A stretch of 64,000 nt of DNA from Notolepis coatsorum. Its lineage: Eukaryota; Chordata; Actinopteri; Aulopiformes; Paralepididae. The notes beneath the pieces are model-generated. The model was given only the letters and a program-made list of their open reading frames with translations, was not told the origin of the DNA and did not search any database. The stretch spans positions 75,588,311-75,652,310 of the forward strand of contig OZ020589.1 of assembly GCA_963971535.1 (NCBI GenBank). Reading direction: 5' to 3'. The position numbers and the translations under genes are program-made. Shown here piece after piece: positions 32,465-43,341 of the stretch; position 1 is the stretch's first letter; each line of letters starts with the position of its first letter.

Positions 32465-35329
32465 TCACCTAGGGGCCTCGGGATGCAGCCGCCGGAAATC
32501 ATCGATCAGGCTGGAATCTAATATGTCCCGTTGAGGCACCCAAGAACGCTCTTCTACCCCGTACCCCTCCCAATCCACCAAGAACTGAAACCCCCTACCC
32601 CTCCGCCTACAACTCAGGATTCTCCGCACCGTATAGACAGGCTGACCGCCAATAATGCGGGGCGGAGGAACCGCAGGGAGTGGCGGGGACAAGGGCGATG
32701 AGAGGAATGGCTTCAACAGGGACACATGAAACGTCGGATGGACCCTCATAGAGGCCGGAAGGCGTAGCCTGTAAGCCATAGGATTCACCCGACGCACCAC
32801 TTTAAAGGGGCCTATAAAGCGAGGAGCCAGCTTCCTGGACTCCACCCGGAGAGGGAGATCACGAGTGGAAAGCCAAACCCGCTTTCCCGGACGGAAAACC
32901 GGAGCCGGACGACGCTTGCGGTTAGATTGCCGCTGAGCTTTAACCGAGGCCTTCTGCAGCGCCGTCCGCACTCTGCTCCACGTCCTGCGACAATGAGCCA
33001 CATGTGCCTGGGCCGACTCCACCTCCTGCTCCTGTTCGGGAAACAGAGGAGGTTGAAAACCATATTGACACTGAAAGGGAGACATACCAGTAGAGGAGGA
33101 GAGGAGGGTATTATGCGCATACTCAGCCCAGGCCAACCTCCTACTCCACGTCGCCGGACACCCAGCAACGTAGCACCTCAGAACGCCCTCCAGGTCCTGG
33201 TTGACACGCTCCGTCTGCCCGTTCGTCTGCGGATGGAACCCAGACGACAGGCTGACGGAGGCGCCCAGACCGGTGGCGAACGCCTTCCAGAACCTGGAGG
33301 CGAACTGAGGACCCCGGTCGGACACAATATCCACTGGAAGCCCATGAACCCGAAAGACGTGCTGCACCACAAGGTCAGCCGTCTCCCGAGCCGAGGGGAG
33401 CTTGGGGAGGGGAATGAAGTGGGCCGCCTTGGAGAACCGGTCCACCACCACCAGGATGGCAGTGAACCCATCCGATAAGGGAAGGCCGGAAATAAAATCC
33501 AGGGATATGTGCGACCAGGGACGCTTGGGAATAGGAAGCGGTCGGAGGAGACCCGCCGGCGCACGGCGAGAGGTCTTACTGTGCGCGCACACCGGACAGG
33601 CCGCCACAAAGGAGCGTGTATCCCCCCCCCTCTGTCGGCCACCAAAATCTCCTACGGATAAACTCCAGGGTTCTGGTGGCCCGTGAGAGAGGATGTATGC
33701 GCCCACTGCAGCAGGCGCGAGCGTGCCGCCTTGGGCACATACATCCGACCCGGAGGACCCCCACCGGGATCGGGCTCCCGTGCCTGAGCCGACCTCACCA
33801 CCCTATCTATGCCCCATGACACGGGTGCCAAAATCAAGGCCTGTGGAATAATAGGGTGGGGCTTCTCCTCTCGACCCGGAAGATCAAACTGACGTGACAG
33901 GGCGTCAGGCTTGACGTTCTTGGAACCGGGTCGATAGGAGATGGTAAATCTAAAAAAATCGAGTGAAGAATAACGCCCACCTGGCCTGGCGAGCGTTAAG
34001 GCGTTTAGCCCCTTGGATGTAAGCCAAGTTCTTATGGTCAGTCCAAACAATGAAAGGATGTGCCGCCCCCTCTAACCAATGTCTCCATTCCTCCAATGCC
34101 AATTTGATTGCCAACAACTCCAGATTACCCACGTCGTAGTTACGCTTGGCCGGAGACAGCCGGCGCGAAAAGAAGGCACAAGGATGCACCTTACCATCCT
34201 TTAAACATCTCTGCGAGATTACCCCTCCCACCGCGGTGTCAGAGGCATCCACCTCCACAATGAACGGAGCCTCTGTGTCGTGATGGATCAGTACAGGGGC
34301 GGAGGTAAATCGATGTTTGAGGTCGCAGAAGGCCGACTCTGCCCTAGGCGACCATTCAAAGCCAGGGAGAGAGGACTTAATGAGAGCTGTTAATGGATTG
34401 ACTAAGGCGCTAAAATTGCGAATAAAGCGAAAATTTGCAAAGCCCAGAAACCGTTGTAACTCCTTGAGCGACAAAGGCTGTGGCCAATCCAAGACTGCAC
34501 TCACCTTGGCTGGATCCATGCGAAGATCGCCCTTCGTCAACACAAAGCCCAGGAAGGAAACGGTGTCAGTGTGAAACACACACTTCTCTGCCTTAACAAA
34601 CAGTTGATGCTTAAGGAGACGTTGAAGCACCTCACGAACGTGCAGTTGGTGTTGCACCATATCGCGAGAAAAGATTAGGATGTCATCTAAATATACAAAC
34701 ACCGACACCCCAATCAGGTCCCACAGCACGTCGTTGACCAGGGCCTGGAAAACTGCTGGAGCATTAGCTAAACCAAAAGGCATGACTAAATACTCATAAT
34801 GCCCATTAGGAGTATTAAATGCAGTTTTCCACTCGTCCCCTTCTCTAATCCTGACCAAGTTGTATGCATTACGTAAGTCAAGTTTAGAAAAGACCTGTGC
34901 CCCCTGTAAGCACTCAAAGGCGGTGTCCATGAGCGGTAAAGGATAACGGTTCTTGATGGAAACGTCATTCAACCCCCTATAATCTATGCACGGCCGCTGA
35001 TCACCATCTTTTTTAGCCACAAAAAAGAAGCCAGCGCCTGCAGGGGATGTGGACGGTCGGATATGCCCCGCGGACAGTGCCTCTCGAATGTAAGTGTTCA
35101 TGGACACTGTCTCAGGGCGGGAGAGAGAGAACATCCGTCCCCGGGGCGGAGAAGCGCCGGGTAGAAGATCAATGGTGCAGTCGTAAGGTCTATGAGGCGG
35201 TAGTGCTTTAGCACGCGTTTTACTAAAAACTTCCGCCAGGTCACAATAGACCGCAGGAACACCTGCCAAATCGGGGTTGGGGGATAATAAAGAATCTGCA
35301 ACGTCCACCGTCAACCTGGAGAGAGACAA
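32465..35329 (-). pseudogene. chromovirus Pol: RT, RNase H, integrase, chromodomain (frameshifted)
   Basis: The frame 35,329-33,950 has [16 protein letters not shown], the catalytic V-Y-L-D-D-I-L near 34,690, and RNase H with V-E-V-D-A-S-D-T. A frameshifted bridge carries the H-H part of the integrase finger; C-P-V-C follows near 33,610. The frame 33,706-32,465 has the integrase core (L-D-F-I-S, S-D-R-G-P-Q-F, N-G-Q-T-E-R) and a final chromodomain with V-D-W-E-G-Y-G and S-W-V-P. Chromodomains guide such integrases to chromatin marks. Frame breaks fall near 33,620-33,630 and 33,960; the first lies on a run of nine C residues. Confidence 0.85.
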
Positions 35330-36109
35330 AAGAGGGGGGGGGGGGAGGGGGGGATGAACTCACGCCAGCGTCAGCGCTGACGCCGCTTCCCATGGAGAGT
35401 TCACCCGTAGCCCAATTAATAAGAGGATTATGCAGCACAAGCCAAGGGTAAAACAAAACAATGACAGAATGAGGAGACATAACAACAAAAAAAATCAAAT
35501 ATTCCCCCTCGCTACCCGCCACCCGAACCCACAGTTTCCCGGTGCGCTGGGTAATAAATCCACAGCCAAGCGGTCGGCCGTCCAGCGAACGGACAGGGAT
35601 GGGCACCTCTAGTGTTTCCAAGGGAACCCCCCATTCTAGAGCCACCCCCACATGAATCAAGTTGCCCGCAGCCCCCGAATCCACTAAAGCCTTGGCCGTT
35701 TTAGAAGAATCCCCCCACCTGACAGTGACATCAAAAAAAGTACGTGAGTCGTGAACATCTATGACCGGAGAGACATGCCCACCTGCTAGCACCTTCCCCT
35801 GGCCTAGCGGGCCCCTGCGTTTCCCGAGCCACGACAGGCGGCGAAGCGATGCCCCGTGCGGCCACAATGAAAACAGCGCTTCTCGTTGACCCGCCTCTGC
35901 TTCTCCGCTTCAGAGAGGTTCAGCGCTCCCAGCTGCATGGGCTCGTCATCGCCCCGGTGCTCTCTCATTGGCTGGTATGCTGGCCGATCGACACTAGGAG
36001 AGGGGCGGAAGAGTACCTGTGACGAAGCCTCCCTCTCGCGTCCCCTCTCCCGGTGACGATTATCCAACCGAATGGCCATGTTGATCAACAGATCCAGGCG
36101 TTCGGGTAG
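35241..36109 (-). pseudogene. chromovirus Gag C-terminus and protease
   Basis: A frame near 36,080-35,804 has a Gag region rich in Arg/Glu and a CCHC knuckle (C-F-H-C-G-R-T-G-H-R-F-A-A-C). The next frame (35,867-35,241) has the aspartic protease motif A-L-V-D-S-G-A-A-G-N-L near 35,690. A G-run at 35,333-35,352 separates it from Pol. The N-terminal part of Gag is missing because LINE-B4 adjoins it. Confidence 0.8.
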
Positions 36110-36126
36110 CTTGTTTACATCGGGTA

Positions 36127-36246
36127 GATGTAAACAAGACGAAAGTCTTTCTCTGGTCTGCATCCCCTTAACAATTGTGTGTATTGAGCTGTACTGTATT
36201 GTACCCATTCTGCAATCTGTTAATAAAATGTTCAATCAATCAATCA
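36127..36246 (+). mobile_element. LINE-B4: very short 3' fragment
   Basis: It starts at GATGTAAACAAG in the LINE-B 3' UTR and ends in CAATCAATCAATCAA. Immediately upstream, 36,110-36,121 is the exact reverse complement of its first 12 bases, separated by 5 bases. Confidence 0.85.
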
Positions 36247-36260
36247 AATAACAACCGCTA

Positions 36261-37607
36261 ACTTCACTGTTAGATGGCATGCTTTGTAGCAACCTATGTA
36301 GATGTAGCACTGTCTATCTGTATGTCATATGTTATGATGCATTGAAAATGGGGGACCCTGATGTAAACGAGATGAAAGTCTTTCTCTTGTCTGCATCCCC
36401 TTAACAATTGTGTGCAGGGGGCGAAATTAAAGCCCGCCGCCCGCCAGGGGCGCTCAGTTTTTACCTTTGGCGCTTGCCACTGAGAGCCCTGCCCGCCGTG
36501 TGGCGTGTAGACGTGTAGTTCATAACGATACTCTTATTTTGAAAATCTGTGCAGGTCTCATTTCCGGCCCAAGCGCAGCTAGAGTCATAATATCGATGGC
36601 TCCGGCAGTTAGCAGCATTCGGTTCGTATGATATTCTTATTTTGAAAAAAAACGTGGCAACGAGTCATATCCGCCCAGCCGGGCCAGCCCTGCAGCGGGA
36701 TGCTATTGGCTTCTGCTCATATCAACACAGAGCAGTCTGCTCTCGTCTAGATCGGACCTCCATGAGCTACCGTTACTGTTTAAACAATGACCCAGTCAAC
36801 TATTCACTTTTAGTTTAATACATGATGAGGCATTGTCTAACGGTATCTAGCTGGCTAGCTACTGATAGCTGCTGATATCAACATGCTCCAGCAATAGTCG
36901 ACTCGAGTGCATAATACCTCCGTTCCCTCGTTAGCTAGCTCACGTTAGCTAGCTCACGTTAGATCTATATGTCCCAGTAAACTAAATTGTCTTAACGTTA
37001 TCTAGCGGGCTAGCAGTAGCTACAGATAGCTCCTGATATCAATGTCTTATAACATTGATTCAACGCGTATTCTAGCTGAGGGCTTGATGAATGTGATTAG
37101 ACCAAAGAACCGCAATATTATACCAATAGGGTCCAGCTGCAGCGCCGGAGAATCCTTGCATGCTGAATGTAGAGTATTAGTATAGGGTCTAGCTGCATCG
37201 CCGGAGAATCCTTGCTGGAGCTGGAGGCTACTCAAGTATACACAGACAGTGGAGCTGTTTGCAGATAGCGAGCATTTTGACTTATTGCGTGGTGGCGATG
37301 TCTCGCAGATAATACAACTACAAGTATGATTATATAATATATATATTTTATTAAAAGAAAATTATATAAAATAATTTTTTTCTCTTTTTTTTTTAAATCA
37401 AATTTTTTTTTTGTATAAAATATATATATATTTTTTTTAATCAAAAAGATTTGGCAGGTAAGAAATATGCTTGGCGGGTAGATTCTTCCCATCTACCCGC
37501 CACTGGCCGGTGAGTCAAAAAGTAAATTTCGCTCCCTGATTGTGTGTATTGAGCTGTACTGTATTGTACCCATTCTGCAATCTGTTAATACAATTTTCAA
37601 TCAATCA
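36261..37607 (+). mobile_element. LINE-B5: 3' fragment inserted at the tail of LINE-B4, split by hAT-4
   Basis: A 14-bp target duplication, AATAACAACCGCTA, lies at 36,247-36,260 and 37,608-37,621. The LINE part is 36,261-36,414 plus 37,539-37,607, ending CAATCAATCAA. So a second LINE-B landed directly after the tail of the first. Confidence 0.88.
36415..37538. mobile_element. hAT-4: 1,124-bp non-autonomous hAT element
   Basis: Ends CAGGGGGCGAAATT and (reversed) CAGGGAGCGAAATT are flanked by an exact 8-bp duplication ATTGTGTG (36,407-36,414 and 37,539-37,546). Removing it restores the LINE-B 3' UTR. The short frames inside show no transposase motif. AT-rich runs fill 37,320-37,440. Confidence 0.93.
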
Positions 37608-37621
37608 AATAACAACCGCTA

Positions 37622-37914
37622 GTTCTTCTGGTGACGTGTACTCCCTGGCCCTACCTTCTAAGGGGTGAAAGAAAGCAGCTGGAAATTAAATCCCTCTTCA
37701 CTTCCAACTATGTCTCTGATGACATCTTGTGAAGATATTATTTATTCCATTCTATAATTAAACTCTTTAATTAACTGCACCTTATCTCTCTGTGAAGTTC
37801 TTATTTAAACCATTCTATAATTAAACTATTTAATTAACCTGTATATCAATATTATTATTATATATTAATATCCCCCCTACATGCTCCACTGGAGCGGCTA
37901 GAGATCCATAATTA
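37622..37914. other. unassigned AT-rich sequence
   Basis: A roughly 30-base segment, CCATTCTATAATTAAACT, occurs twice (37,747 and 37,811). On the minus strand a few codons could be chromovirus Gag continuing past the LINE-B insertions, but this could not be shown. Confidence 0.35.
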
Positions 37915-38290
37915 ATATCCCCTTTCATCACTAACTACGCCACTAGATGGCAGCAGATACCTATATTTAAATATTTCCCTGCATCACCAAACTACGCCAC
38001 TAGATGGTAGCAGATACCTACAACCTATGGGTAATGGAAACTTCCCAGCACTACCCCACTCCGCCACTAGGTGGCAACCTACTCATCCTCAGATGGAAAC
38101 ATTCATGCAATACCCCCTCCCACCACTAGAGGACGGCATACTCATTCTCTAAGGCTGGAGTCATTTTCAGCCGACGTGTCAATGCATTTATGGAATTTTC
38201 CCATGCAATACCCCCCCCCCCCCCCCCCCACTAGAGAGCAACAGACTCATTCCCTATAGCTAGAATCACATTCCAGCTAACGTGTCAATA
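37915..38290 (+). promoter_or_regulatory. diverged tandem repeat with five CTCF-like cores
   Basis: Same-orientation cores: CCACTAGATGGCAGCA (37,940), CCACTAGATGGTAGCA (37,997), CCACTAGGTGGCAACC (38,064), CCACTAGAGGACGGCA (38,123) and CCACTAGAGAGCAACA (38,228). Spacing is 57, 67, 59 and 105 bases. Upstream of each core is a related stretch of the type TGCAATACCCC or TGCATCACCAAACTACG. The cores resemble the vertebrate CTCF motif, the first most closely. Binding is inferred from motif shape only. Confidence 0.5.
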
Positions 38291-39227
38291 CATTAGTTTC
38301 TCTTGATCAACAAGGCGTCCCTTTTTTTTCAGTGAAACTCACATTCATGACGCTACACTTTATACACACACTACAACAGTTTCGCCGGGTTCCCTGTTCA
38401 TAAACACTTGTGTTGTCACCTCGCTCCCAACACACTCATACACTGTGTACGCACACGATAAACCACACACACCGTGTCCCCTGGCTCCCTCTCTCGGTCG
38501 GCCTCTCTCTCCCATGGCTGGCCTTGCTTCGAGTTCATGATTCTCTCCCACACGCTGGTGTTTTCACTGTCGTCGCCCCATTGTTGTCTTTTTCGTTGTT
38601 GTTGCCTTTAATCAAGAAATCCGGCACACGGCCCAAGTTGTTGGATTCTCCGGTAATCAGCCAATCTCACCTCGTCACCTGTGGTTCTGTGAAGTTGTCT
38701 GCGTTGTGTTTATCTCTTTCTTATCATTTGACTGATTCCCTCTATCCTACCCCGTGGATGCGTTCGTCTCAAAAATTATTCGACACTGGCAACGTGATCT
38801 ACATCCTTAGATCGTGATGTTTATTTTCATAAACATAGCCTCGTACAAGATGTAAACAGTTCTGAAATGTCCTTGAAAAGTCTTTGAAGAAAACTATATT
38901 CATCAATCCTAATGATCTCTCCGGTTACCCCGCTCGGTGGTCGTTGCGGCCTAGCTGTCCAAAAGGCCTTCCCTGTTAGCCAAAGCTAGCGATGTTGTGG
39001 CATTCCCTCCCCCCCCCCCCCCCCCCCAGCGAGCGGAGGAGGGATTGTTTCAAAGTCTCTGTCTATGCGTCTGCTTGTCTCCACCTCATGTCCTAGTTTA
39101 ATTTACCCCGGAAGAAACTCACATCTCATAACGTCTTTCCCCTAGCAACGGGGGCCCGCCCCCTTTTCTCGTTACTAAGTGACACGATACCATGGCAATG
39201 GCACCTTTGGTCTTTGACCCACTAAAC
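38291..39227. other. unassigned; homopolymer C run at 39,009-39,028
   Basis: A 135-residue frame (38,410-38,817, plus) has no recognisable domain or codon bias and is treated as chance. GC-rich pieces near 39,150 could be promoter-like, but no gene follows. Confidence 0.35.
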
Positions 39228-40196
39228 CAGCGGTTCTCAAACTACGGGTCGCAACCCAAAGTGGCAAAAAAGAAAAAACTCAGATCAAGTTTTCCACCCG
39301 GCAGCTGTGTATTTGCCATGTCTCGCCCCTTCATCAAACACGTATTCCAATACACATCTCACTACACCTTGCGCATTTATAATCGCGGGAGGGGGGGTCT
39401 GGTCTTTTGTGTGTAACCTGGACTCGCGATGGATAGGTTTGTTGTCAGAAGCGTTGCTGGTTGGCCGCGATGAAATGGGCTCTGCCTCTGCGCATAACCA
39501 GCTGCCATACCACACTGAAGTGAGGTGGCTATCTCGAGGCAGAGTATTCGCCTTTGTTAACTCGGAGAAGAAGCGCAGATTTTCCTTGCAGACAAAAACA
39601 ACACATTGGCAGATAAATGTGCTGATAATGAGCTGGAAACTCTGTTAGTGGCACTCCAGGATAATCAGCGGAGATTTGGGGGTATTTACTCAGCTTGATG
39701 GCTTGTTGTAGAAACAGAATGCAGGAGGCGCTCAATGATCTTTCGTGTGACGAGCTACTGAAAGTCAAGTTCACTGGACAGGCCCTCGCAAAGTTCTGGA
39801 TATCAGTCCGGAACGAGTACCCAGTGTTGTGTAATGCTGTGCTGATAAAGCGTGTCCCCTTCACATCAACACACCTCTGTGAGGGCGGATTTTCAGAGTA
39901 GAAGCGGATCTCTGCCAAAGCGCACGTGAGTGCATTTTCTTTTCATGTTCTGGCAACATATTTTGGCTAAATATGCCTCGTTTTATAAATGTGTATACAG
40001 AAACAATTCCATTGCTTTTGTTGATAATATTCATTCATTGATAACATAGTGCTGTAATTTCATTTTCGAAACGTGTGCTTTTATTTTGATATTCCTTATT
40101 TCCACGTTGAAATTACGCGATACATTAAGTGTGGGGTCGCCAAAAAAATTCCTAAGTAAAATGGGGTTGTGGTATAAAAAAGTTTGAGAACCCCTG
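39228..40196 (+). mobile_element. hAT-5: deletion derivative of a ZBED/Charlie-like hAT transposon
   Basis: Ends CAGCGGTTCTCAAACT and (reversed) CAGGGGTTCTCAAACT are typical hAT termini. Inside, plus-strand fragments of a transposase survive: L-P-Y-H-T-E-V-R-W-L-S-R-G near 39,505 and, near 39,870, the C-terminal T-H-L-C-E-G-G-F-S dimerisation motif. Stops and frameshifts separate them. No clear 8-bp duplication flanks it, so one end may be eroded. Confidence 0.78.
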
Positions 40197-40870
40197 CTGG
40201 TTACACTGCTATGTGACGAGCCCAGTGCTGCTGCAGACAATGACCTTGGCTCTTCTGTTATCGTTGGGCTTGAGAGCTCAGCTGATAAAAGGCCCTTGTC
40301 TGCTGGAGACACACATAGTGACTGATACTGTCCTCTTAAAACTAATATCTACGAGTAGATGATCTGCAGATATTTACATTATATACACATTGAAAAACAG
40401 GGCCATTCTTTCACTCAGAAGTAATAAATCATAAATACCTGGCCCTACAACAGCTGTTATGACCACCTATGCAGGCTATTTACCTTAGACTTTGTAATCC
40501 TTGGACCATATCAGAATACATATATTCGAATATATCTTTTCAGAACCATGTAGTTCCTTCATCACAACTTTTATGACAGCTGGAATATAAGTATTCAGAC
40601 AATCATTTTAACATAAGACCTTGGTGTGACCGGAGCCTGCTCACTGGGGCTTGTTTCCTTTACCCTGGGGGCTGACAGTCATAAACCTTGTAGGAGTCGT
40701 AAACAGGGGTGCAGTGACAGGGCAGGGGTCAAAGGGGTCACAACTCACCTAAAGGTATCCACCATCTGCTCTGACCTGCATTCTTTACAACTGACAGTCG
40801 TGGTCTCTTCCATGGTACCTGTTCAAACTACATACAGTAAAGGTGAAATAAATTAGGTGAGTAATGTAAA
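40197..40870. other. unassigned
   Basis: No credible reading frame, repeat or RNA gene was seen. Confidence 0.35.
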
Positions 40871-41021
40871 AATTTGAATTAAGAGGGCGGGGCCGGTGTC
40901 ATGGAGTAAGGTCGCACATCGCAACTGCTCCCCTAACTTTTACAAACTAACACTTGTAATGCCCTCACTAGTATTTTTTTTTAATTGATGATTTCAACAG
41001 TATAATACTTTTGTGACAAAC

Positions 41022-43341
41022 ATGGCAAGCAAACAGACAAATAGGCGCGGTGCTGCATCCTCGGTAGCCGACAGAGTACAACCTCAATCGCCAAGCACGC
41101 CCGAAACCATGATGAGTGGTCCTAGCCTGTGTAGCAGGGTGGATTATCCCTACTCAGTGAGGGTGAGGTTCTACAAACACCGGATAGCAGGGACACGGAG
41201 GAGCTAAGTCCAGCCGGACCCCCAACTGTAGTTGCCACGTTACTAGACGTATAAGAAGGCAGTAGACAGGTCCTTAGGATTTACCAACCTAGGAGCTTGT
41301 ACAGTAGTCATGCACGGTTTCGTAATGACAAATAATCCTTAGTACACTGTAACTCCCTTAACAACTGCGTCCCGTCTAGTAAGCGGCATACCCCCTCACA
41401 CACGGTGGAAGTAGTGGTTAATACGGTTTCCCCAAAATAGTACCTTATTGTTCATCTGTTGAGAAATCACCATTAGTGCATGACCCCTTTAAATATACTG
41501 GTCGCTCACAATGCAGTACGACAATCAACTCCCTATTCACGGTAAGTGGATATAGACAGAGCACAACACGTATACAGTTTCTCAGTTAACTTTTACTGTA
41601 AATGGCAGGGTGACATAGACATAAACAGTGTATCACAGTACTGCTTCCTTCATAAGCAGTCTCTCTTCTTCATTCATTGGGAAAAGAAAGCAATATTTCA
41701 CCATGGTACCTTAACGGTGGGCATTCCCTTTAAAGGTGGCACGGCAGTAGCACAACAACACTGTTACGTTATTGATAGACCTTCGCCCTATGGCGGCACG
41801 ACAATATCCCAATGCACAACTGTGCTACTTCACTGGTGAACGCTCGCTGCATACACCTCCCAACCCGAGAGCCCCAAACGCTCTCTGCCTTCCCTGTACA
41901 CACTTCACAGCTTAAACACGGTAACACAGTACATTCACTCAACCCTTAAGTGGGGCCCACACTTCATAAAGAACGTTCACTACGGCTAAGCCGGCATTTT
42001 AAAATAATAAAGCGCTGTTGCAGCGCTGTGTCGTGGCTAGCGAACATAGTGGCCCAAAACGGAACAGCCCTTCACTCTGTCCTGAGCATGTTATTGAAAT
42101 AAAACAGGTGATAATTCCCAACGCTGCAGGTGTGGAATGCACCTTTAACCAACTCGCCCGCATGTGAGAGTCTATAGCCACGGTGCAAAATAGTCCCGCA
42201 TACATAATGTCTGAGTCCGTTCGACAATAAAATGGCCCCCAAAAGACCTGTGGTACACAAAGGCAGGGCTGGGCTGGCAGTCAGTAGGTGGTCTGGAGTG
42301 ATGCCGTGGACGACTAGTAGAGCTTCTTTATGATGAGTCCTTCTCTCGCTGTAGCAAGGACGATGCAACGCGCTAAGCTAAATGCTAATTCAAGACACTT
42401 TAGCTAAGCTAGTAGCCGGGGCCAACCAGCTCCCCCTAGTGTCAGTCCTCCTAAAAGGAAAATATCTGCAGAGTTCTACTAGACACGTTCAAGTGTCTAC
42501 ACCTGGCTGCTATCAAGTTATTCCTCATGGAGCTACTCGAGAAGCAATTCGAGAAGCACTTTGAGACTTACCACCTAGCGGTAACATCTGAGATAAAAGT
42601 GGCCATTCAACCCTTGGATGGGAAATTGGAAATGCTCCACACGAAAACCTTAGACAATACTAAAGAGATTGTCTGACTCACGAGAGAGGCTAGTCAGCAG
42701 GACCAATGGTTACAACGCGTCGAGCTGAGCCTAGCTACCAAGCTAGCCGAGCTAGCCAAGGTTCAAGCTCACTGAAGTTCAGTCTCATGAAAGACAGAAT
42801 AACATAAGAATTGTTGGTATACCAGAGAACACTGAAGGAACCCATCCATTAAGCTTTGTTCCAGATATGCGGCAAGAAATCCTGGGTAAAGAACTGTTGG
42901 CTAGCCCGCCAGAATGTGACAAAGCCCATCAAACTAAATAATATGTCTAAACAGCGAAAGGGACAGAAGCCGAGAGCTATAATTGTACGAATCCATAGAT
43001 TACAACTAAAGGAACTAATCATCCGGGAGGCCGGGGCCAAAAGGGGAAAGTCGTTTTACAAAGACCAATCCATCGCTATATACAAAGACTATCCTCCGGA
43101 GGTCGTGGCCCAACGTGGAGAATACAGAGAGGCCATGGCGGAACTATGGATAAGGGGATGCCGACCAATGCTACTATTTCCCGCCAGGCTATCTATCGTA
43201 ACCAAAGAAGGGGTGAGAAAGAGGCTTTGGTCGGTTGCTGAGGCAGAAGACTACCTAAACGAGGCATGGGGAACCCAGAAGCTACCGAAGATGTTTGCTA
43301 ACAACATGGTTGTCGACATATCTACAGTTAGGCTAAGCTAA
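41022..43341 (+). pseudogene. L1-B2 ORF1 (split and frameshifted)
   Basis: The N-terminus (M-A-S-K-Q-T-N-R-R) is basic and Ser/Pro-rich, like L1 ORF1 of fish. After the insertion, a coiled coil (from about 42,528, M-E-L-L-E-K-Q-F-E-K) is followed by I-R-I-V-G-I-P-E near 42,808. The C-terminal domain is at 42,950-43,341 with K-E-L-I-I-R-E-A, Y-K-D-Y-P-P-E-V and R-P-M-L-L-F-P-A-R. In L1 this domain binds nucleic acid. Stops near 42,675 and 42,775 and a frameshift near 42,940 inactivate it. Confidence 0.75.
41130..42500. other. unclassified insertion of about 1.37 kb within L1-B2 ORF1
   Basis: It separates two halves of ORF1. It begins around TGTGTAGCAGGG, which could be the start of an LTR, but neither a matching CA end nor a target duplication was found. 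No protein frame is credible. Confidence 0.4.

Larger units (their letters stand above)
32100..36109 (-). mobile_element. Ty3/gypsy chromovirus, 5'-truncated
   Basis: On the minus strand, Gag C-terminus, protease, reverse transcriptase, RNase H, integrase and a chromodomain occur in Ty3/gypsy order. After the Pol stop (32,465) a G-rich purine run is followed by TGTAACGTTCGG at 32,433, a plausible 3' LTR start. A TTTATT (reverse AATAAA) near 32,199 may be its polyadenylation signal. The LTR end is not resolved. The element stops within Gag at the LINE-B4 junction, and I found no 5' LTR. Confidence 0.82.
40875..43341 (+). mobile_element. L1-B2: 5' part of an L1-type LINE, split by an insertion
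   Basis: It has a GC-rich start (GGGCGGGGCCGG near 40,885), an ORF1 start at 41,022 and ORF1 C-terminal domain to 43,341. ORF2 is absent; sequence identity with L1 ends about 100 bp after ORF1. A piece of about 1.37 kb separates the two ORF1 halves. Confidence 0.65.

Noticed and set aside
37915..38290. CRISPR-like spaced repeats
   Set aside because: The repeats are diverged, spacing is irregular, and the genome is eukaryotic; a decayed minisatellite explains it.
38410..38817. 135-residue plus-strand frame
   Set aside because: Low-complexity His/Thr then Leu/Ser sequence with no domain; probably chance.
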